This document shows positions 6,466-8,789 of a stretch of DNA of 8,789 nt, piece after piece. Within the stretch, counting starts at the first letter, position 1, and every line of letters starts with the position of its first letter. This DNA is from Acidobacteriota bacterium (GTDB lineage Bacteria; Acidobacteriota; Terriglobia; Acidiferrales; UBA7541): positions 1 through 8,789 of the forward strand of contig PMOP01000419.1 of the NCBI GenBank assembly GCA_003161495.1. Direction: 5' to 3'. The notes under the pieces are model-generated. The model saw only the letters and a program-made list of their open reading frames with translations. It did not search any database and was not told the DNA's origin. A program made the translations under genes and the position numbers.

Positions 6466-6756
6466 ATGGCAAAACCACTGAGCAAGTCCAAGATTGTCTC
6501 GCACATCGCCGACAAACTCGGCACGACCAAGAAGGTTTCCGCGCAGTTCTTCGAAGAACTATTCAAGCTCGCGGTCAAGGAAGCCAAAGGCGGCGCGGGC
6601 AAATTCGTGATTCCGAACATCGGACGCGTCGTAAAGGCGCATCGCAAGGCTCGCATGGGCCGCAATCCGCAAACAGGCGAAGCGATCAAGATCAAGGCAA
6701 AGACCGTTGTTCGCCTGCGCGCGGCAAAGGCTCTCAAGGACGCGGTTCTCGGATAA
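6466..6756 (+). CDS. hup: HU family DNA-binding protein
   Basis: This 96-residue protein matches the usual HU/IHF size. It has the helical dimerisation body (SKSKIVSHIADKLG, then FFEELFKLAVKEA), the beta-arm (KFVIPNIGRVV) and the signature GRNPQTGEAIKIKA, with P68 at the position that intercalates into bent DNA. It should act as a dimeric nucleoid protein that bends DNA without strong sequence preference; HU versus IHF cannot be separated fully, but the arm sequence is HU-like. AGGAGG at 6447-6452 is 13 nt from the ATG, a rather long spacing; GGAG at 6451-6454 is 11 nt away. Transcription probably starts after the TATAGT at 6380-6385 and may end at 6921-6949, leaving a long structured 3' region. 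Confidence 0.93.
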   Translation: MAKPLSKSKIVSHIADKLGTTKKVSAQFFEELFKLAVKEAKGGAGKFVIPNIGRVVKAHRKARMGRNPQTGEAIKIKAKTVVRLRAAKALKDAVLG

Positions 6757-6889
6757 GACACGTTTCGCGAAACAGACGAATCGAAGCAATGTGCGGGCTG
6801 GGTGTCTCGCAGTCGTTCTGATTCTGCTCCGGCGGATTCCGGGGCGTGGCCTATTCTGTGGATTCACCCAGCTTCGCTTCTGAACTTCG

Positions 6890-6911
6890 GGTCGAGGTGA
6901 TCACTTCAACC
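6890..6911. promoter_or_regulatory. Imperfect 22-bp palindrome
   Basis: GGT at 6890-6892 and ACC at 6909-6911 flank a core GAGGTGATCACTTC (6894-6907); nine of the eleven symmetric positions pair as Watson-Crick pairs. The loop-free symmetry looks more like a protein-binding site than an RNA hairpin. It is 10 bp before the terminator. Function is unknown. Confidence 0.3.
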
Positions 6912-6920
6912 GCTTTCCCG

Positions 6921-6949
6921 CCCCGGGCCCAGCCCTCCGGGGTTTTTTC
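6921..6949 (+). terminator. Intrinsic (rho-independent) terminator
   Basis: CCCCGG (6921-6926) pairs perfectly with CCGGGG (6937-6942), with a 10-nt loop, followed at once by six T (6943-6948). It ends the HU transcript or the candidate RNA before it, and separates them from the TPR-ClC operon. Confidence 0.75.
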
Positions 6950-6954
6950 TTTGC

Positions 6955-7054
6955 AGGGGCTGCCTTCAGGCGGGCGCCTAACACCCGGTCGCTAATCGCT
7001 TGAAAGCGGGCGCGACATCGGGACCCCTACAAATCCATTTGCTCAACAGCCCCT
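6955..7054 (+). promoter_or_regulatory. Candidate structured leader upstream of the TPR-ClC operon
   Basis: AGGGGCTG (6955-6962) pairs perfectly with CAGCCCCT (7047-7054). The enclosed segment holds a small hairpin (AGGC/GCCT, 6968-6979) and a larger one: CCCGGTCGC (6984-6992) pairs with GCGAC plus CGGG (7012-7022, 2-nt bulge), topped by CGCT-TGAA-AGCG (6997-7008). The CCTC at 7052-7055 could instead pair with the GAGG at 7068-7071 next to the start codon, and AGGGG at 6955-6959 could also pair with CCCCT at 7024-7028, so two exclusive folds are possible. No known riboswitch consensus is seen. Confidence 0.3.
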
Positions 7055-7072
7055 CTGAGTTATCTTTGAGGA

Positions 7073-8245
7073 GTGATTCCTGAGTCCCAACATATCGTAT
7101 CGCGATATGTCCAACAGCGCGTGCTGCTGCTGAGTGCAATTCTTCTCGCAATATTGTTTGCCATCACGGCCACGCTCGCGCGCACCTACCATTCGCGAGA
7201 AGAAGGCCTGGCCTCCGAATGGCTTCAAAAGGGAAATACGGATCTGTCGGGCGGGAAACCGGCGCAGGCATTCGAGGATTTCCGGAATTCACTTTTTTAC
7301 GGCCCGGAGAATCCCGATGTGCAACTTCGCCTTGCGGAAGTCCTGCTGGCCGATGGCCGGTTCAGCGAGGCACGCTCCTATCTGCTGAATCTTTGGGACC
7401 GCGCTCCTGGATCGGGCCAGGTAAATCTGGACCTGGCCCGCGCTTCCATGAATATGGGCGACTTGGATCAGGCCATCCGATATTTTCATGGTGCGATTTT
7501 CGGAAGTTGGGAAAAAGAACCTGCGATTGAGCGGCGAAAAGTTCGCCTGGAGTTGTGCGAATTTCTCCTCTCGCCTCGTATGACCAGCGACGCGCAGGCG
7601 GAAATCGCGGGACTCGCCGTGGATACTCCCGCGGAAAACGGCGCGCTGCGCGAGGAAAACGGCCGCCTATTTTCCAGGGCCGGCGATCCCGCCAAAGCCC
7701 TTCCGGAATTTGAAGCTGCGTTGCGTGACGATCCCCTCCAGAGCCAATGGCTTGGCGCCGCTGGCCAGGCGGCATTCGATGCCGGCGACTTTTTGAAAGC
7801 GGAAACTTATTTTTCCAGAGCCGAGCGAGAGGATCCCTCCAATGAAATTCATTCTTCGCTGCTCCTGGTTCGGAGCCTCCTCGGCAACGATCCATATATG
7901 CCGGGATTGAGCGACGAAGAGCAGGGCAGCCGGATCTGGCGCGACTTCAAGCAGGGTCTTGAAAGGCTGCGCCATTGCACCGGGACAGAAGCAAGCAGCA
8001 CTTCATCAGGCTCATCTTCAGCAGACTCATCGGGCACGGATTTGCAGGAATTGAGCCAAGATGCCCAGGAATTGCAAAAGCGCATCAATCAAGTTTCGCT
8101 GGGCAAGAATCCGGAAATGCGAAATGAGGCCATGCGCATGGTTTCTCGAATGGAAGAAACCACTTATTCGGCATGCGGGCCCGCCACAAGCATGGACCAG
8201 GCATTGAAAATGATTGTGAAGCGCCACGAAGGGACCAATCCATGA
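7073..8245 (+). CDS. Membrane-anchored TPR-repeat protein
   Basis: This 390-residue protein has one N-terminal hydrophobic segment (about 17-36) that should act as an uncleaved membrane anchor. TPR-like units follow: about 45-80 (ASEWLQKGNTDLSGGKPAQA), 82-113 (VQLRLAEVLLADGRFSEA), 116-147, 193-222 and 225-256 (GAAGQAAFDAGDFLKAETYF). After them come a Ser-rich linker (305-320) and a helical, Gln-rich end. TPRs mediate protein contacts; no enzyme motif is seen, so the role is probably scaffolding, with its partner unknown. The start is a GTG at 7073, directly after a TGA, with GAGG only 1 nt away, which is unusually close; no better in-frame start exists before the membrane segment. Its stop overlaps the ClC start (ATGA), implying translational coupling. 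Confidence 0.8.
   Translation: MIPESQHIVSRYVQQRVLLLSAILLAILFAITATLARTYHSREEGLASEWLQKGNTDLSGGKPAQAFEDFRNSLFYGPENPDVQLRLAEVLLADGRFSEARSYLLNLWDRAPGSGQVNLDLARASMNMGDLDQAIRYFHGAIFGSWEKEPAIERRKVRLELCEFLLSPRMTSDAQAEIAGLAVDTPAENGALREENGRLFSRAGDPAKALPEFEAALRDDPLQSQWLGAAGQAAFDAGDFLKAETYFSRAEREDPSNEIHSSLLLVRSLLGNDPYMPGLSDEEQGSRIWRDFKQGLERLRHCTGTEASSTSSGSSSADSSGTDLQELSQDAQELQKRINQVSLGKNPEMRNEAMRMVSRMEETTYSACGPATSMDQALKMIVKRHEGTNP
7090..7110. promoter_or_regulatory. Perfect inverted repeat just inside the TPR reading frame
   Basis: ACATATCG (7090-7097) and CGATATGT (7103-7110) are perfect arms around a 5-nt spacer, covering codons 6-13 of the TPR gene. As RNA it would form a hairpin close to the start codon; as DNA it could be an operator. 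Codon constraint alone does not predict such symmetry, but chance cannot be excluded. Confidence 0.3.
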
Positions 8246-8789
8246 GCGATCGGGACACACCGGTCGAAGAGACGCCGCTTCCACCAATGGTGGAAGCGCC
8301 TCCTGCCACGAATGCGCGCAACTCAGGCCTCAAATGGCTCAGTTCCCGCGCGCGCTCTCTGACGCTTTCCGAAGGCAATCTATTTCTTCTGCTGGCCATC
8401 ATTATTGGGATATTTTCGGGAATGGCAGTGGTTTGCTTTCGCATTGCCATCGAATGGGTTCGCCTCGGCATGCTCGGCTCCGCGCTTGCTCCGCCCCGTT
8501 TGCGTGTTTTGTTCGCGCCAGCAGCGGCGGGCCTGGTGGTCGCTTTTTTGGTGCAGAAATTTTTTCGAGGCGCCAGCGGAAGCGGCGTGAACCAAACAAA
8601 AGCTGCTGTCTACGTTTTCGACGGCTACGTGGCCTTCCGAACCGTCATCGGAAAATTTGTGACTTGCTCGATCGCCATTGGCAGCGGGCACTCGCTGGGC
8701 CCGGAGGATCCATCTCTACAAATGGGAGCGGGGATCGCCTCCGCGCTCGGCAGACGATTGAAACTTTCCAGGGACAAATTGCGGCTGCT
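8242..8789 (+). CDS. ClC family chloride channel/antiporter, N-terminal part (window edge)
   Basis: The frame is open from the ATG at 8242 to the right edge, 182 full codons; ClC proteins usually exceed 400 residues, so the C-terminal part is missing. After a Pro-rich cytosolic start, helices are seen at about 46-70 and 88-106. GSGVN (113-117) occupies the place of the selectivity motif GSGIP, with the Ser kept. GSGHSLGPEDPSLQMGAG (147-164) corresponds to the GREGP segment, with E155 at the gating-glutamate position but Arg changed to Pro and Gly to Asp. The protein moves chloride or a related anion across the inner membrane; whether it is a channel or a proton-coupled exchanger cannot be told. 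It overlaps the TPR gene by 4 nt (ATGA) and has no strong Shine-Dalgarno of its own, which suggests translational coupling. Confidence 0.88.
   Translation, partial: MSDRDTPVEETPLPPMVEAPPATNARNSGLKWLSSRARSLTLSEGNLFLLLAIIIGIFSGMAVVCFRIAIEWVRLGMLGSALAPPRLRVLFAPAAAGLVVAFLVQKFFRGASGSGVNQTKAAVYVFDGYVAFRTVIGKFVTCSIAIGSGHSLGPEDPSLQMGAGIASALGRRLKLSRDKLRL

Larger units (their letters stand above)
6795..6949 (+). ncRNA. Candidate structured RNA or structured 3' UTR downstream of HU
   Basis: GCTGGGTG (6797-6804) pairs perfectly with CACCCAGC (6865-6872). Inside, CGCAG (6808-6812) pairs with CTGTG (6856-6860), one wobble. At the tip, 6826-6832 pairs with 6839-6845 around a 6-nt loop. This makes a rod with internal loops, followed by the palindrome at 6890-6911 and the terminator at 6921-6949. 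No known RNA family is recognised: it lacks the tRNA T-loop and the SRP RNA core. It could be a separate small RNA, a processed 3' UTR or chance GC-rich pairing. Confidence 0.3.

Noticed and set aside
6762..6773. 12-bp palindrome GTTTCGCGAAAC just after HU
   Set aside because: Perfect but loop-free and without a T-run; too short to call an operator or terminator on its own.
6797..6872. tRNA: 76-nt segment closed by a perfect 8-bp stem
   Set aside because: It has no T-arm with a TTC-type loop, no D-arm and no plausible anticodon arm.
6955..7072. Fluoride riboswitch ahead of the ClC operon
   Set aside because: The conserved GGNGATGG and CTGATGACNCC-type core is absent, and the first gene is not the transporter.

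Overview
The window looks like chromosomal DNA from a GC-rich Gram-negative bacterium, most likely an Acidobacteriota member. This rests on protein style: a LuxR/REC-PilZ/PilZ group whose minus-strand PilZ ends in the NAHGG...PAPHFWGVDF pattern I associate with that phylum, a Tat-type MmgE/PrpD protein, and GC-rich hairpin repeats between genes. It is an inference from memory, not from a search. I see no phage, plasmid, transposase, rRNA, tRNA or CRISPR signature.

Layout. 1-758 (minus): N-terminal half of an exported MmgE/PrpD protein, running off the left edge. 759-994: divergent intergenic region with a tandem hairpin element. 995-1504 (plus): two-TM protein with a bacterial PH domain. 1505-1911: a 407-bp gene-free, partly AT-rich stretch with a 15-bp perfect inverted repeat upstream of the next operon. 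1912-3345 (plus): LuxR-type regulator followed by a REC-PilZ protein, probably one operon. 3395-3877 (minus): a second PilZ protein, convergent to the first. 3952-5316 (plus): M20 metallodipeptidase. 5317-5543: nested inverted repeats between convergent genes. 5544-6254 (minus): DUF169 protein. 6466-6756 (plus): HU-type nucleoid protein with a readable promoter. 6757-7072: a 316-bp gene-free stretch with dense RNA-type structure, a good intrinsic terminator and a possible structured leader. 7073-8245 (plus): membrane-anchored TPR protein, overlapping by 4 nt (ATGA) the start of a ClC chloride channel/antiporter gene at 8242, which runs off the right edge.

How the genes may work together. The centre (1912-3877) is the only obvious functional cluster: a DNA-binding protein, a receiver fused to PilZ, and a second PilZ protein suggest local cyclic-di-GMP and phosphorelay signalling. 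No GGDEF, EAL or histidine kinase gene is present here. The TPR and ClC genes look translationally coupled. The MmgE/PrpD, PH, M20, DUF169 and HU genes look like unrelated single transcription units.

The least ordinary parts are the structured RNA-like segments on both sides of the 6921-6949 terminator, the nested inverted repeats at 5324-5537, and the two unexplained tails in alternative frames at the end of the LuxR gene. No clear new defence or mobile system is visible.
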